NCBI RefSeq assembly: GCF_020783655.1 | Contig: NZ_JAJGQH010000024.1 | Coordinates: 1 to 37,125, forward strand | Length of the DNA: 37,125 nt | Direction: 5' to 3' | Source: Xanthomonas melonis | GTDB taxonomy: Bacteria; Pseudomonadota; Gammaproteobacteria; Xanthomonadales; Xanthomonadaceae | Position numbers and translations under genes: made by a program | The notes under the pieces: model-generated | Databases searched by the model: none | What the model saw: only the letters and a program-made list of their open reading frames with translations | What the model was told of the DNA's origin: nothing | Shown here: one piece after another, positions 1 through 7,757 of the stretch | Layout of the letters: every line of letters begins with the position of its first letter | How positions within the stretch are numbered: the first letter of the stretch is position 1

Positions 1-137
1 GTGGCCTTGTCCGATTCCAGCGTGACCAGGCTCTGGTCCTTGCTGACCGTATCGCCGACGGACACCAGCACCTCGATTACCGGGACGTCGCTGTAGTCAC
101 CGATATCGGGGACAAGTGCTTCCTTGATTTCGGCCAT
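1..137 (-). CDS. Lipoyl-domain protein of a 2-oxoacid dehydrogenase complex (E2 or E3), N-terminus only
   Basis: Only the first 45 codons are inside the window; the gene continues past base 1. The start is the ATG at 135-137 (minus strand). The translation opens MAEIKEALVPDIGDYSDVPV and reaches the ESDKA motif, whose lysine is lipoylated in this domain family. A lipoyl domain at the extreme N-terminus occurs in dihydrolipoamide acyltransferase (E2, AceF/PdhB). In xanthomonads it also occurs in the lipoyl-bearing form of dihydrolipoyl dehydrogenase (E3, LpdA). I lean towards E2 of the pyruvate dehydrogenase complex from the MAEIKEALVP opening, but the fragment cannot separate the two. The product would act in the cytoplasm, swinging acyl groups between active sites. 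The 375-base spacer upstream would carry its promoter. Confidence 0.85.
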   Translation of the reverse strand, partial: MAEIKEALVPDIGDYSDVPVIEVLVSVGDTVSKDQSLVTLESDKA

Positions 138-512
138 ACGGGGAACTCCGGCAACAGATGGGGAAACCCCTATTGTGGCCGGCCACGGGCCGCAGCGCCA
201 ACCATTGCCGGTGAAAAGATCGCGCGCCGGGCGGGATGCTGTGTCCGCGATCGCACGGGCGCGATCGCTTCCAGGCATGTAGGTGCAGCTGAAACGGCTG
301 CAATCGCGCGCTCGACGGCAAACGATACGCCAGCGCATTGTCCGGCGCGTCGCGCGTGTCGACCTGCAGGCACGGTCGCTGCGCACGCGGCCGCAATGTG
401 TCCGCCTGCGGCTGCATCGTGCGCGCGATGCGCTACCCGAGGCGAGCTCTGGCGGCCATCACCGACCACGCGATGCGATGGCGGCGGTGCAACGCTGATG
501 CGAGCGGCGCCA
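138..512. other. Intergenic spacer without a supported gene
   Basis: This 375-base stretch separates the start of the lipoyl-domain gene from the 3' end of the DNA glycosylase gene. Open frames cross it on both strands, but their translations are arginine-rich, have no recognisable domain and read like frames of GC-rich noncoding DNA. Three small structures are visible: GGGGAAACCCC at 160-170, the perfect palindrome GTGGCCGGCCAC at 175-186, and two copies of GCGATCGC at 247-254 and 261-268. I presume it holds the promoter of the lipoyl-domain gene, but I cannot point to one. Confidence 0.5.
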
Positions 513-1037
513 TCAGGCCTGCAGCGCATCGCGCAGCGGTTGCCATGCGCTGCATAACTGCGGCAACGACCAGCCGGCGTTGGCAGGACTGGTGGACGGT
601 AGCGCGACCACCGCGATGCTGCGCGCATCGGCCGCAAGCAGTGGCTGCACATGCCGACGCCAGGCCTGGGCTGCAGCGCCGCCGTTGCAGGCGACCAGAC
701 GCAGTTGCGGCAGCGTGGCGAGCAGGGAGGGCAACGGGTTGATCACGATGCTGTCGCCCACGATGGCCGCATCCAGGCTACCGCGTCGCTCACACTGAGC
801 GATCACGTCCCACACACCAACGCCAGATGCGTTCAGTGCCTCTACGCGCAAGGCATAGCCGCTGGCCGCATCGATGCCCAATAGCGCATGCATCAGCGGC
901 CAGAAACGGTTCCGCGGATGCGCGTAGTACCGCGCAGCATCCAGCGAGGCCACGCCCGGCATCGACCCGAGCACCAGGACGCGGCAATCGCGGCGAACGT
1001 GCGCTGGTAGACCTTTTCGGGTGTCGTCTTTCGTCAC
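513..1037 (-). CDS. DNA-deoxyinosine/uracil glycosylase, UDG family 6 (HDG type)
   Basis: The product has 174 residues, a usual size for single-domain hypoxanthine-DNA glycosylases of the uracil-DNA glycosylase superfamily. Family landmarks are the N-terminal VLGSMPG motif (residues 22-28), then HPRNRFW (40-46) in which Asn43 matches the catalytic Asn of the family, and the late loop PSTSPANAGW near residue 150. Known members excise hypoxanthine, from adenine deamination, and some excise uracil, starting base-excision repair. The start used is GTG at 1035-1037; upstream Shine-Dalgarno signal is weak, so a slightly later start is possible, but residues from about 18 on are firmly coding. It is divergent from ompW with a 179-base shared upstream region. 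Family assignment is from motif recognition; substrate range is inferred. Confidence 0.85.
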   Translation of the reverse strand: MTKDDTRKGLPAHVRRDCRVLVLGSMPGVASLDAARYYAHPRNRFWPLMHALLGIDAASGYALRVEALNASGVGVWDVIAQCERRGSLDAAIVGDSIVINPLPSLLATLPQLRLVACNGGAAAQAWRRHVQPLLAADARSIAVVALPSTSPANAGWSLPQLCSAWQPLRDALQA

Positions 1038-1094
1038 GGCAACCGCATCTGCGTGAATGTTTTTTCAACCTGCATGCCGCAACGACGGCCTCCG

Positions 1095-1108
1095 CAGGAA
1101 AGTTCCTG
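1095..1108. promoter_or_regulatory. Perfect inverted repeat in the glycosylase/ompW divergent promoter region
   Basis: CAGGAA-AG-TTCCTG is a perfect 6+2+6 inverted repeat in the 179-base region between the divergent glycosylase and ompW genes, about 110 bases upstream of the ompW start. Such a site could bind a dimeric regulator. It does not match the CRP/Clp or FNR consensus, so the binding protein is unknown and the role is a guess. Confidence 0.25.
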
Positions 1109-1216
1109 AACAAACGGAATTTTAGCGAGTTCCAGGTCGGGGTGGATTCAGATTTTCAGGAATAGCTTTGGCGCGGCCCACTCCACGGGCCCAACAACAA
1201 GACGAGGAGACCCTCA

Positions 1217-1888
1217 ATGCGTTCCATTTCCATCCTGAGCCTGGCTGCTGTATCCGCACTTGCGATTGCACCGTCCGCGTTCGCGCAGGACACCACCTAT
1301 TCCGGCGACACCTCCTCGACTTCCACTGCTGCCGACAGCGCGTCGGGCAAGCATTGGGCCGTGGTCGGTGGTGTTGCCCTGCTCCAGCCGAAGAACGATC
1401 CGGCTCCGGGCCTGGACGTAGACGGCGGCCCGGCGCCCACGCTGAGCGCCAGCTACTTCATCAACGATAACTGGGCGGTCGAGCTGTGGGGCGCTGCCGA
1501 CAAATTCAACCACCGCGTCAACGCCGATGGCGCCGGCAAGATTGGCACCGTCGAACAGCAGCCGATCGCCATCAGCGGCCAGTATCACTTCGGCCAGGCT
1601 GACAACGTGTTCCGTCCGTTCGTGGGCGTCGGTTACTACGAGTCGAACTTCAGCAACGAGAAGATCGACGCCGCATCGCCCAACGGCCAGCACGTCGGCA
1701 TCGATACCGCCAAGGGTGTGATCGGCACCGTCGGTGTGGACATGAACATCAACTCCACCTGGTTCGCACGCGCCGACGCTCGCTACATGCGTTCGCGCCC
1801 CGAACTGCGCGTGGGCGGCCAGGGCACCGGCAGCGAGCTGGAACTGGATCCGTGGACCGTTGGCTTCGGCATCGGCGCGCGCTTCTAA
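1217..1888 (+). CDS. ompW: OmpW-family outer membrane beta-barrel protein
   Basis: The 223-residue product begins with a Sec signal peptide (cleavage likely after SAFA at residue 23) and is followed by an 8-strand porin-like barrel of the OmpW family. Typical features are the early WAVVGGVALLQPKND strand, the SYFINDNWAVELW strand, the FRPFVGVGYYES strand in the second half, and the C-terminal strand GFGIGARF ending in an aromatic residue, the signal for BAM-mediated assembly. OmpW proteins form narrow hydrophobic channels in the outer membrane and are often induced by stress or host conditions. The ATG at 1217 has a good GAGGAG Shine-Dalgarno sequence at about 1203-1208. The gene looks monocistronic: a strong terminator lies 36 bases after the stop. 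Confidence 0.95.
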   Translation: MRSISILSLAAVSALAIAPSAFAQDTTYSGDTSSTSTAADSASGKHWAVVGGVALLQPKNDPAPGLDVDGGPAPTLSASYFINDNWAVELWGAADKFNHRVNADGAGKIGTVEQQPIAISGQYHFGQADNVFRPFVGVGYYESNFSNEKIDAASPNGQHVGIDTAKGVIGTVGVDMNINSTWFARADARYMRSRPELRVGGQGTGSELELDPWTVGFGIGARF

Positions 1889-1924
1889 GCATTCGCCGAG
1901 ACGCAGCGCAATGGGTTAACGAAG

Positions 1925-1949
1925 AACGGGCCGCAAGGCCCGTTTTTTT
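1925..1949 (+). terminator. Rho-independent terminator of ompW
   Basis: A perfect 8-bp stem, AACGGGCC (1925-1932) and GGCCCGTT (1937-1944), closes on a GCAA tetraloop and runs into a tract of seven T residues (1943-1949). It starts 36 bases after the ompW stop. The run of A on the other side is short, so it works mainly for the plus strand. Confidence 0.92.
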
Positions 1950-2018
1950 CTGCCCCCTGAAAATGCAGATCACCGGCTGCAGCAGGCCGCTGTCGTCCGA
2001 ACCCTTGCCGCCCGCGCT

Positions 2019-2576
2019 TCAACGCCAATACACGCTGCCGCGCAGCCGCGCGTTGCGCCAGCGCCACCACAGCAATGTGGCGTAGGCAAGCGCATAACCG
2101 AGCAACAGCCCGGCCGCGCCCAGCAGACTGGCATGACTCAGCCAACCGTCGACGGGCCATGCCACACCCTGCCAGGTGCTGCGCCAGCCCTGCACCATGC
2201 CGGCAATCACCCGCGCCACCACCAATGCCGCCAACGCCAGTGCCAGCCACAGATTGGGGCGGTAGAACAGGCCTTGCGGGGTACGCTCGAAGCGGGTCAG
2301 GCGCAGGGCAAGAACACCCAACACCAGCCCGCAGGCCCAACCGAACGCGGCATGGCCAATCGCACCCGGCCAGAACGCGGCAGCGATCAGGGTGAAGACG
2401 ACAAACAATCCGCTGGACAAGGCAGCCGATCCCAGGTTGATCAGCAGCAACCAGCCCCGCGCCTGCCGCCGCGCAGTGCCCACACGAAAGCGCTGCAATA
2501 ACGACAGCGGGAATAGCACCGCGAACACCGCCAGGGCAATGATCACGGCCAGCGGAATGGCGAGCAGCAGCGGCAT
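2019..2576 (-). CDS. Small integral membrane protein, DUF1453/CcdC-like
   Basis: The 185-residue product has no cleavable signal peptide and about five hydrophobic spans (roughly residues 2-26, 42-68, 76-92, 108-128 and 147-172), so it should sit in the inner membrane. The loop between spans 3 and 4, FERTPQGLFYRPN (96-108), resembles the short polar signature of DUF1453/CcdC-like proteins; I regard that link as tentative. No catalytic motif is visible. The ATG start is at 2574-2576. The gene is convergent with ompW across a 130-base gap holding the ompW terminator, and lies 262 bases downstream of metQ on the same strand. Function unknown. Confidence 0.75.
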   Translation of the reverse strand: MPLLLAIPLAVIIALAVFAVLFPLSLLQRFRVGTARRQARGWLLLINLGSAALSSGLFVVFTLIAAAFWPGAIGHAAFGWACGLVLGVLALRLTRFERTPQGLFYRPNLWLALALAALVVARVIAGMVQGWRSTWQGVAWPVDGWLSHASLLGAAGLLLGYALAYATLLWWRWRNARLRGSVYWR

Positions 2577-2838
2577 CGAAAGGCGTACGGGTCGGGACGG
2601 GCGCCCACGCTACTACGCCTGCGTCGAAGAAGATGTGCGTGCTGTCGCCATGGGCATCGTCAGCACGCGGCACGCGGCATGCCGCCTGGCGCCCCTCCCA
2701 TCGATGCCTCATGCATCGCGATCACAGGCAAGGGTCACCCACGCCTGACACCTGCACGGCAGGCCTCGCCTGCTTCGCCGAAAGCAACAACACGCTACGC
2801 GCGCCCGCAATGCCGGCGCGCATGACGTGCGCAAGCGC

Positions 2839-3642
2839 TCAGAACGCCGGCAGCACCGCGCCCTTGTACTTCTGCTCGATGAAGGCCTTCACTTCCGGGC
2901 TGGTCAGCGCCTTGGCCAGCTTCTGCACGCGCGCATCGTCCTTGTTGTCCGCGCGTGCCACCAGGAAGTTCACGTACGGCGAGTCCTTGCTCTCGATCGC
3001 CAGCGCATCGCGGGTGGGATTGAGCCCGGCATCGAGCGCGTAGTTGGTGTTGATCAGGGCCAGGTCGACCTGATCGAGCACGCGCGGCAGCATGGCCGAA
3101 TCGAGTTCGCGGAATTTCAGCTGCTTGGGGTTGTCGACGATGTCGCGCTGGGTCGACAGCGCATTGCTCGGATCCTTGAGTTTGATCACACCGGCCTTGT
3201 CGAGCAGGATCAGCGCGCGGCTATTGTTGCTCGGGTCGTTGGGGATCACCACGTCGGCGCCGCTGGGCAGATCGGCCAGCGCCTTGAAGCGGCGCGAGTA
3301 CGCGCCGAACGGCTCGATATGCACGCCGACCACGGTGACCAGCTGGCTCTTGCGGTCGCGGTTGTACGCGTCCAGGTAGGGCTCGGTCTGGAAATAATTC
3401 ACGTCGATCTGCTTCTGCACGACCTGATCGTTGGGCTGCACATAGTCGTTGAACACCCGCACGTCCAGCTTCAGGCCCTGCTTGGCCAGCAGCGGTTCGA
3501 CCACTTCCAGGATCTCGGCGTGCGGCACCGCGGTGGCGGCCACGGTCAGGGTATCTCCGCCGCTGCCGCCAGTGCTGCCGCCGCAGGACGCCAGCGCCAG
3601 CGTGGCTGTAACCAGAAGAGAACGAAACGCGAAAGTGCTCAT
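2839..3642 (-). CDS. metQ: Methionine ABC importer substrate-binding lipoprotein MetQ
   Basis: The 267-residue product begins with a lipoprotein signal peptide with lipobox LASC and acylated Cys20, then a mature NlpA/MetQ-type solute-binding domain. Recognisable stretches are VAATAVPHAEILEVV, the DYVQPNDQVVQKQIDVNYFQ segment and IPNDPSNNSRAL, all standard in MetQ. It captures L- or D-methionine in the periplasm and passes it to MetI. It is the last gene of metN-metI-metQ, as in Escherichia coli, but a 183-base gap separates it from metI, so a separate promoter or RNA-processing site is possible. The start is ATG at 3640-3642; no strong Shine-Dalgarno sequence precedes it. Confidence 0.95.
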   Translation of the reverse strand: MSTFAFRSLLVTATLALASCGGSTGGSGGDTLTVAATAVPHAEILEVVEPLLAKQGLKLDVRVFNDYVQPNDQVVQKQIDVNYFQTEPYLDAYNRDRKSQLVTVVGVHIEPFGAYSRRFKALADLPSGADVVIPNDPSNNSRALILLDKAGVIKLKDPSNALSTQRDIVDNPKQLKFRELDSAMLPRVLDQVDLALINTNYALDAGLNPTRDALAIESKDSPYVNFLVARADNKDDARVQKLAKALTSPEVKAFIEQKYKGAVLPAF

Positions 3643-3825
3643 GTAGGGGGTCCGTGGGAGAAGGAATGCGAAAAACTGCAGACGTTAAACCTAGCAGACC
3701 GCAGCGGCGGCCGCGATCGGCATTCCGGCACGCCATGGCGCGCGCCGCCGGTATCCATCTCCATCGACGCGGCAGCGCGCAGGCCGCCCCGCGGCAAGCA
3801 GCGAAGGAATACGACCGGCGCCAGC

Positions 3826-4524
3826 TCAGCGCCGGCTGTAGTGTGCGACCAGCCTGTCGCCCACCATCTGCAGCAGCTGCACCAGCACCAGCAAGGCGAT
3901 GACGGTGATCAGCGCGACATCGGCGTGCGAGCGCATGTAACCCTCGCGGTAGGCCACATCGCCCAGCCCGCCGGAACCGATCGCCCCGCCCATGGCGGTG
4001 AAGCCGATCAGCGCGATGGTGGTCACCGTCGCGCCGGCGATCAGGCCCGGGCGTGCTTCGGGCAGCAGCACCCGCAGCACCAGTTGCCGGGTGGTGGCGC
4101 CCATCGCCTGGCTGGCTTCGATGATGCCGCGATCGACTTCGCGCAATGCGGTTTCCACCAGCCGCGCATAGAACGGCGCCGCGCCCACCACCAGCGGCAG
4201 GATCGCGCCGCGCACGCCGAGCGAGGTGCCCATCAGCATCAGCGTGAGCGGAATCATCGCGATCATCAGGATGATGAAGGGCACCGAGCGCAGCAGGTTG
4301 ATGATCAGGGCCAGCGCGCCATACAGCAGCGGGCGGCGACGCAGCTGCGGTGCGCCGCACAGGAACAGCGCAACGCCCAGCGGCAGGCCGATCAGCAGCG
4401 TCAGCGGCAGCGCGCCGGCCAGCATCAGCAGGGTATCCAGGGTGGCCTGGCCGATATCGCCCCACTTGGCGGCATCGAGATTGCGGAAGAAGCCGCCAGC
4501 AGCGGCGATCGTCAGGGACGTCAT
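3826..4524 (-). CDS. metI: Methionine ABC importer permease MetI
   Basis: The 232-residue product is a BPD_transp_1-type permease with about five transmembrane spans. The EAA-loop region that docks on the ATPase is visible as [20 protein letters not shown], with the conserved EA...G pattern, and the characteristic [15 protein letters not shown] segment follows. It forms the membrane channel of the MetNIQ importer. Its ATG (4522-4524) overlaps the stop of metN by four bases (ATGA), which supports translational coupling. A longer in-frame reading to 5040 runs antisense-style through metN in another frame and is not real. Confidence 0.95.
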   Translation of the reverse strand: MTSLTIAAAGGFFRNLDAAKWGDIGQATLDTLLMLAGALPLTLLIGLPLGVALFLCGAPQLRRRPLLYGALALIINLLRSVPFIILMIAMIPLTLMLMGTSLGVRGAILPLVVGAAPFYARLVETALREVDRGIIEASQAMGATTRQLVLRVLLPEARPGLIAGATVTTIALIGFTAMGGAIGSGGLGDVAYREGYMRSHADVALITVIALLVLVQLLQMVGDRLVAHYSRR

Positions 4525-5528
4525 ACGCGCAGATCCTCCACCTGCACGCCGGCGGCGACGAAGCCGGCGCGCGCGGCATTCTGATCGCCCCCGGTCAGGG
4601 CAACGATCAACTGGCCGTACGGAGTGTCCTTGATGCGGTCCACGCGCCCGGACAGGATGTTGTAGTCCACCCCGGTTTCGCGGGCGATGCGGCCCAGCAC
4701 CGGCTCGTAGGTGCCGTTGCCCAGGAAGGTCAGCCGCACGATGCGCCCGCCGACGGCGGCGAAGTCGCGGTGCAGCTCGGCCTCGTCCACGTGTTCGGCT
4801 TCGGAGACGAAGCGCCGGGTGGTGGCATGCTTGGGATGCAGAAACACCTCGGTGACCGGGCCGGTTTCCACCAGCTTGCCGGCGTCCAGCACCGCCACGC
4901 GGTCGCAGACGCGGCGGATCACATCCATTTCGTGGGTGATCAGCACGATGGTCAGGCCCAGCTCGCGGTTGATCTGCGCCAGCAGCTGCAGCACCGAGGC
5001 GGTGGTCTGCGGATCCAGCGCGCTGGTGGCCTCGTCGCACAGCAGGATCTGCGGCCGGGTGGCCAGCGCGCGCGCGATGCCCACCCGCTGCTTCTGCCCG
5101 CCCGATAGTTGCGCCGGATACTTACCGGCATGTTCCTGCAGCCCGACCCGGGCCAGCAGCTCGGCCACCCGCGCATCGATCTCGGCACGCGGCGTACCGG
5201 CCAGTTCCAGCGGGAAGGCCACGTTGCCGGCCACGGTGCGCGAGGACAGCAGGTTGAAATGCTGGAAGATCATGCCGATCCGCCTGCGCAAGGCGCGCAG
5301 GCCCTGGCTGTCCAGCGCAGTGACGTCTTCCTCGCCGATCAGCAGGCGCCCGCCGCTGGGCTCTTCGAGCCGGTTGATCAGCCGGATCAGCGTGGATTTG
5401 CCGGCGCCGGAGTGGCCGATGATGCCGAACACCTCGCCGGGACCGATCCGCAGATCGAGCGGATGCAGCGCCACGATCTGACGACCGTCAACGGAATAGG
5501 ACTTGTGCAGGCGCTGAAACTGGATCAC
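4521..5528 (-). CDS. metN: Methionine ABC importer ATP-binding protein MetN
   Basis: The 335-residue ATPase has Walker [10 protein letters not shown] at residues 38-46, a Q-loop (MIFQHFNLL), the signature LSGGQKQRV, Walker [13 protein letters not shown] and the switch His in ITHEMD. After about residue 255 comes the C-terminal NIL (ACT-like) domain, which in known MetN proteins binds methionine and shuts the transporter down when internal methionine is high. Product length and domain order match the family. The start used is GTG at 5526-5528 and gives the usual MetN opening. It heads the minus-strand operon metN-metI-metQ. Upstream lies a spacer with GGGATTG repeats. Confidence 0.96.
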   Translation of the reverse strand: MIQFQRLHKSYSVDGRQIVALHPLDLRIGPGEVFGIIGHSGAGKSTLIRLINRLEEPSGGRLLIGEEDVTALDSQGLRALRRRIGMIFQHFNLLSSRTVAGNVAFPLELAGTPRAEIDARVAELLARVGLQEHAGKYPAQLSGGQKQRVGIARALATRPQILLCDEATSALDPQTTASVLQLLAQINRELGLTIVLITHEMDVIRRVCDRVAVLDAGKLVETGPVTEVFLHPKHATTRRFVSEAEHVDEAELHRDFAAVGGRIVRLTFLGNGTYEPVLGRIARETGVDYNILSGRVDRIKDTPYGQLIVALTGGDQNAARAGFVAAGVQVEDLRV

Positions 5529-5566
5529 CGCGCTTAGCCGGTTGGGGGGTCGTGAAGCCTACCACC

Positions 5567-5650
5567 GGGATTGGGGATTGGGGATTGGGGATTGGCAAAG
5601 GCCACGGCGACTCTGCTGTAGCCAATCCCGAATGCCGAATCCCCAATCCC
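5567..5650. repeat. GGGATTG heptamer array with inverted partner
   Basis: Four perfect tandem copies of GGGATTG (5567-5594) are followed, after about 27 bases, by a stretch (5622-5650) made of AATCCC-type units, the reverse complement with small interruptions. The two halves could form a long imperfect hairpin. The element fills most of the spacer between the 3' end of the EamA exporter gene and the start of metN. Shorter relatives appear at 20651-20673 and 23767-23787. I know such GGGATTCGGGATT-type strings as frequent intergenic repeats of Xanthomonas. It may act as a transcript end or buffer, but no T-run is seen. Confidence 0.75.
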
Positions 5651-5654
5651 GTCC

Positions 5655-6551
5655 TCACGGCCGTTCAAGCGGCAGCGGCCTGTCGGCCTTGCGTATGCGT
5701 TCCCGGCGTAACAAATACAGGCCACTGGCGACGATGATGCCGGCGCCGGCCCAGGTCCAACGGTCGGGCAGGCTCTGCCATAGCAGCCAGTCCCAGCCGA
5801 TCACCCAGACCAGCCCGGTGTATTCGAGCGGCGCGATCATCGAGGCCTCGCCGCGCAGGAAGGCCTGGGTCAGCGCGATCTGGCCCAGCGCGCCGGCCAG
5901 GCCCATCCCGGCGATCAGCCAGGCGTACCCGCCCTGCAGCGGCACCCAGCCGGGAATGGCCAGCACCCCGGCGCCGATGGCCATCAACAGCAGGAACCAC
6001 ACCACCATCGCCTGCGGCGTATCGGTGCGGGTCAACAGGCTCACCGTGACCGCGGCGGCCGCATAGGCCGTGGCCGCCAGCAGCACCATCAATCCCGGCA
6101 ACGAGATCAGGCCGTCCACGCCGGGGCGCAGCACCACGATCACGCCGACAAGACCGATACCGATCGCCGTCCAGCGCCGCGGCCCCACCTGCTCGCCCAA
6201 CAGCGGCACCGACAGCGCCGCCACCAGCAACGGCGCCACGAAGTACAGCGTGTAGGCGGTCGATAGCGGCATCCGCTTCAGGCCGTAGACGAAGCAACCG
6301 ATCATTGCCATGCCCAAGGCCCCGCGCAGCAGATGCAAGCCCCAGCGCACCGGCACGATGGAACGCGGCCCGGCGGTGGCCAGTACCCACACCAGCACGA
6401 ACGGCAACGAGGCGGCGCCACGCAGCAGGGTCACCTGCAGCGGTGGATAGTGCGCCGACAGCAACTTCATTCCCGCATCCATCAGCGAGAAGCAGGCCAC
6501 GGCGGCCATCATCCAGGCGATGGCGGGAAGCGGAGAACGGGTGTCGGGCAT
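5655..6551 (-). CDS. EamA-family (DMT superfamily) transporter
   Basis: The 298-residue product is almost entirely hydrophobic, with about ten transmembrane spans in two tandem EamA repeats. Family hallmarks are AWMMAAVACFSLMDAGMKLL in the first span, the TLLRGAASLPF segment, the YTLYFVAPLLVA and LGEQVGPRRW segments ending the first repeat, and the mirrored EYTGLVWV region in the second. Such proteins usually export metabolites across the inner membrane; the substrate cannot be told. The ATG at 6549-6551 is chosen because it gives a normal short cytoplasmic N-terminus; the frame runs upstream to 6644 but that part is arginine-rich and unlike the family. It is divergent from the YajQ gene. Confidence 0.9.
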   Translation of the reverse strand: MPDTRSPLPAIAWMMAAVACFSLMDAGMKLLSAHYPPLQVTLLRGAASLPFVLVWVLATAGPRSIVPVRWGLHLLRGALGMAMIGCFVYGLKRMPLSTAYTLYFVAPLLVAALSVPLLGEQVGPRRWTAIGIGLVGVIVVLRPGVDGLISLPGLMVLLAATAYAAAAVTVSLLTRTDTPQAMVVWFLLLMAIGAGVLAIPGWVPLQGGYAWLIAGMGLAGALGQIALTQAFLRGEASMIAPLEYTGLVWVIGWDWLLWQSLPDRWTWAGAGIIVASGLYLLRRERIRKADRPLPLERP

Positions 6552-6658
6552 GGGCGCATTATCGCCGCCACCACGCGAGCGCCGCCAATGCATGGACGCG
6601 GGCATCGCGGTCCGATGGCCTAGAATGGCCGCTGTACTCAGCACAGCAGGAGCCTTGC

Positions 6659-7144
6659 ATGCCTTCCTTCGACGTGGTGTCCGAAGTCGACAAGCACGAA
6701 TTGACCAATGCGGTGGACCAGGCCAACCGTGAACTGGACACGCGTTTCGACTTCAAGGGGGTCCAGGCCAGGTTCGAACTGGAAGACGGCAAGGCGATCA
6801 ACCAGTCCGCACCCAGCGACTTCCAGCTCAAGCAGATGACCGATATCCTGCGCGCGCGGCTGCTGGCGCGCGGCATCGACGTGCGCTGCCTGGAGTTCGG
6901 CGACGTGGAAACCAACCTGGCCGGGGCGCGGCAGAAGGTCACCGTCAAGCAGGGCATCGAACAGAAGCAGGCCAAGCAATTGGTCGCCAAGCTCAAGGAG
7001 GCCAAGCTCAAGGTCGAAGCGCAGATCAACGGCGACAAGCTGCGCGTGACCGGCAAGAAGCGCGACGACCTGCAGGATGCGATCGCGCTGCTGAAGAAGG
7101 CCGACATCGAGTTGCCGCTGCAGTTCGACAACTTCCGCGATTGA
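6659..7144 (+). CDS. YajQ-family cyclic di-GMP-binding protein
   Basis: The 161-residue product opens MPSFDVVSEVDKHELTNAV, the invariant beginning of the YajQ family, and shows the two ferredoxin-like halves joined by conserved segments such as TRFDFKG (about 32-38) and VEAQINGDKLRVTGKKRDDLQ (about 120-140). Members bind nucleotides; the Xanthomonas campestris protein XC_3703 of this family is a described high-affinity c-di-GMP receptor that influences virulence, biofilm and gene expression. That role here is by family and genus, not visible in the sequence. The start has a good AGCAGGAG ribosome-binding site 6-7 bases upstream. It is followed by the HPt/hybrid-kinase pair on the same strand. 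Confidence 0.93.
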   Translation: MPSFDVVSEVDKHELTNAVDQANRELDTRFDFKGVQARFELEDGKAINQSAPSDFQLKQMTDILRARLLARGIDVRCLEFGDVETNLAGARQKVTVKQGIEQKQAKQLVAKLKEAKLKVEAQINGDKLRVTGKKRDDLQDAIALLKKADIELPLQFDNFRD

Positions 7145-7298
7145 GCACACTCGAACGGTGACGGTGTTGGCGGCGATCGACCGGGCGGTACTACGGCCAA
7201 CCACACGTAGGGGCGATGCGCCCTGGCGCGGATATTGCGGACGGTGCGTCGCCATCGTGCCGAATCTGCGCGACCGGCCGCAGGTGTAGCGACCCGCG

Positions 7299-7757
7299 AT
7301 GCATGCCCTGCTTGCCAGCCTGCTGCATCGCCTGCGCGCCAGCCGCCGCGCCGGTGTGTGTGCCACAGACGCCACAGAGGCCTTGCATGCGCAACCACGG
7401 ATCGAAGCCGGATCGACGCTGCATACCATGGCCGAGCTGGACCCGGTCCAGGCGGCCGCCTTTGCCGATGCCTTTGCGGTGGAGATCGACCGCGCCATCG
7501 CGCAGTGCACGCTGGGTGCGGCCAACACCCGCCAGGAGCAGGCGCTGCAACAGATCCATGCGTTGAAGAACACCCTTTCGCTGACCGGCTCGCAGCCCCT
7601 GCTGAGGGCCTGCGACCAGCTGCGCGACGATGTGGAGCGCGGCGCCTGCGATGACACGCTCGCGCACCGTTTCACCGCGGTGGCGACCGCCGCGGCGCTG
7701 CTGGTCGAACAGTACCGGCGCACCCTCCCTTCCGACGACACCGACCTCGATGCCTAG
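7299..7757 (+). CDS. HPt-domain phosphotransfer protein
   Basis: The 152-residue reading contains an HPt four-helix bundle: the phosphorylatable His lies in QIHALKNTLSLTG (His87, with Lys90 three residues on), the typical H-x-x-K-N/G pattern, followed by helices rich in Leu and Ala. HPt proteins relay phosphate between the receiver of a hybrid kinase and a downstream response regulator. The gene overlaps the next gene, an RpfC-like hybrid kinase that lacks its own HPt domain, by eight bases (ATGCCTAG), so the two are very likely partners. The start is uncertain: ATG at 7299 gives a basic 43-residue leader, while ATG at 7428 gives a compact 109-residue HPt protein opening MAELDPVQAAAFADAF. Neither has a strong ribosome-binding site. 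Confidence 0.8.
   Translation: MHALLASLLHRLRASRRAGVCATDATEALHAQPRIEAGSTLHTMAELDPVQAAAFADAFAVEIDRAIAQCTLGAANTRQEQALQQIHALKNTLSLTGSQPLLRACDQLRDDVERGACDDTLAHRFTAVATAAALLVEQYRRTLPSDDTDLDA

Noticed and set aside
2827..4584. Plus-strand frame of 585 codons over metQ and metI
   Set aside because: It is antisense to two strongly supported transporter genes; the translation is low-complexity His/Gln/Arg-rich and matches no domain. Long antisense frames are common in GC-rich genomes.
5529..5654. SAM riboswitch or S-box leader upstream of metN
   Set aside because: The spacer consists mostly of GGGATTG repeats and their inverse; no riboswitch core pattern is visible.
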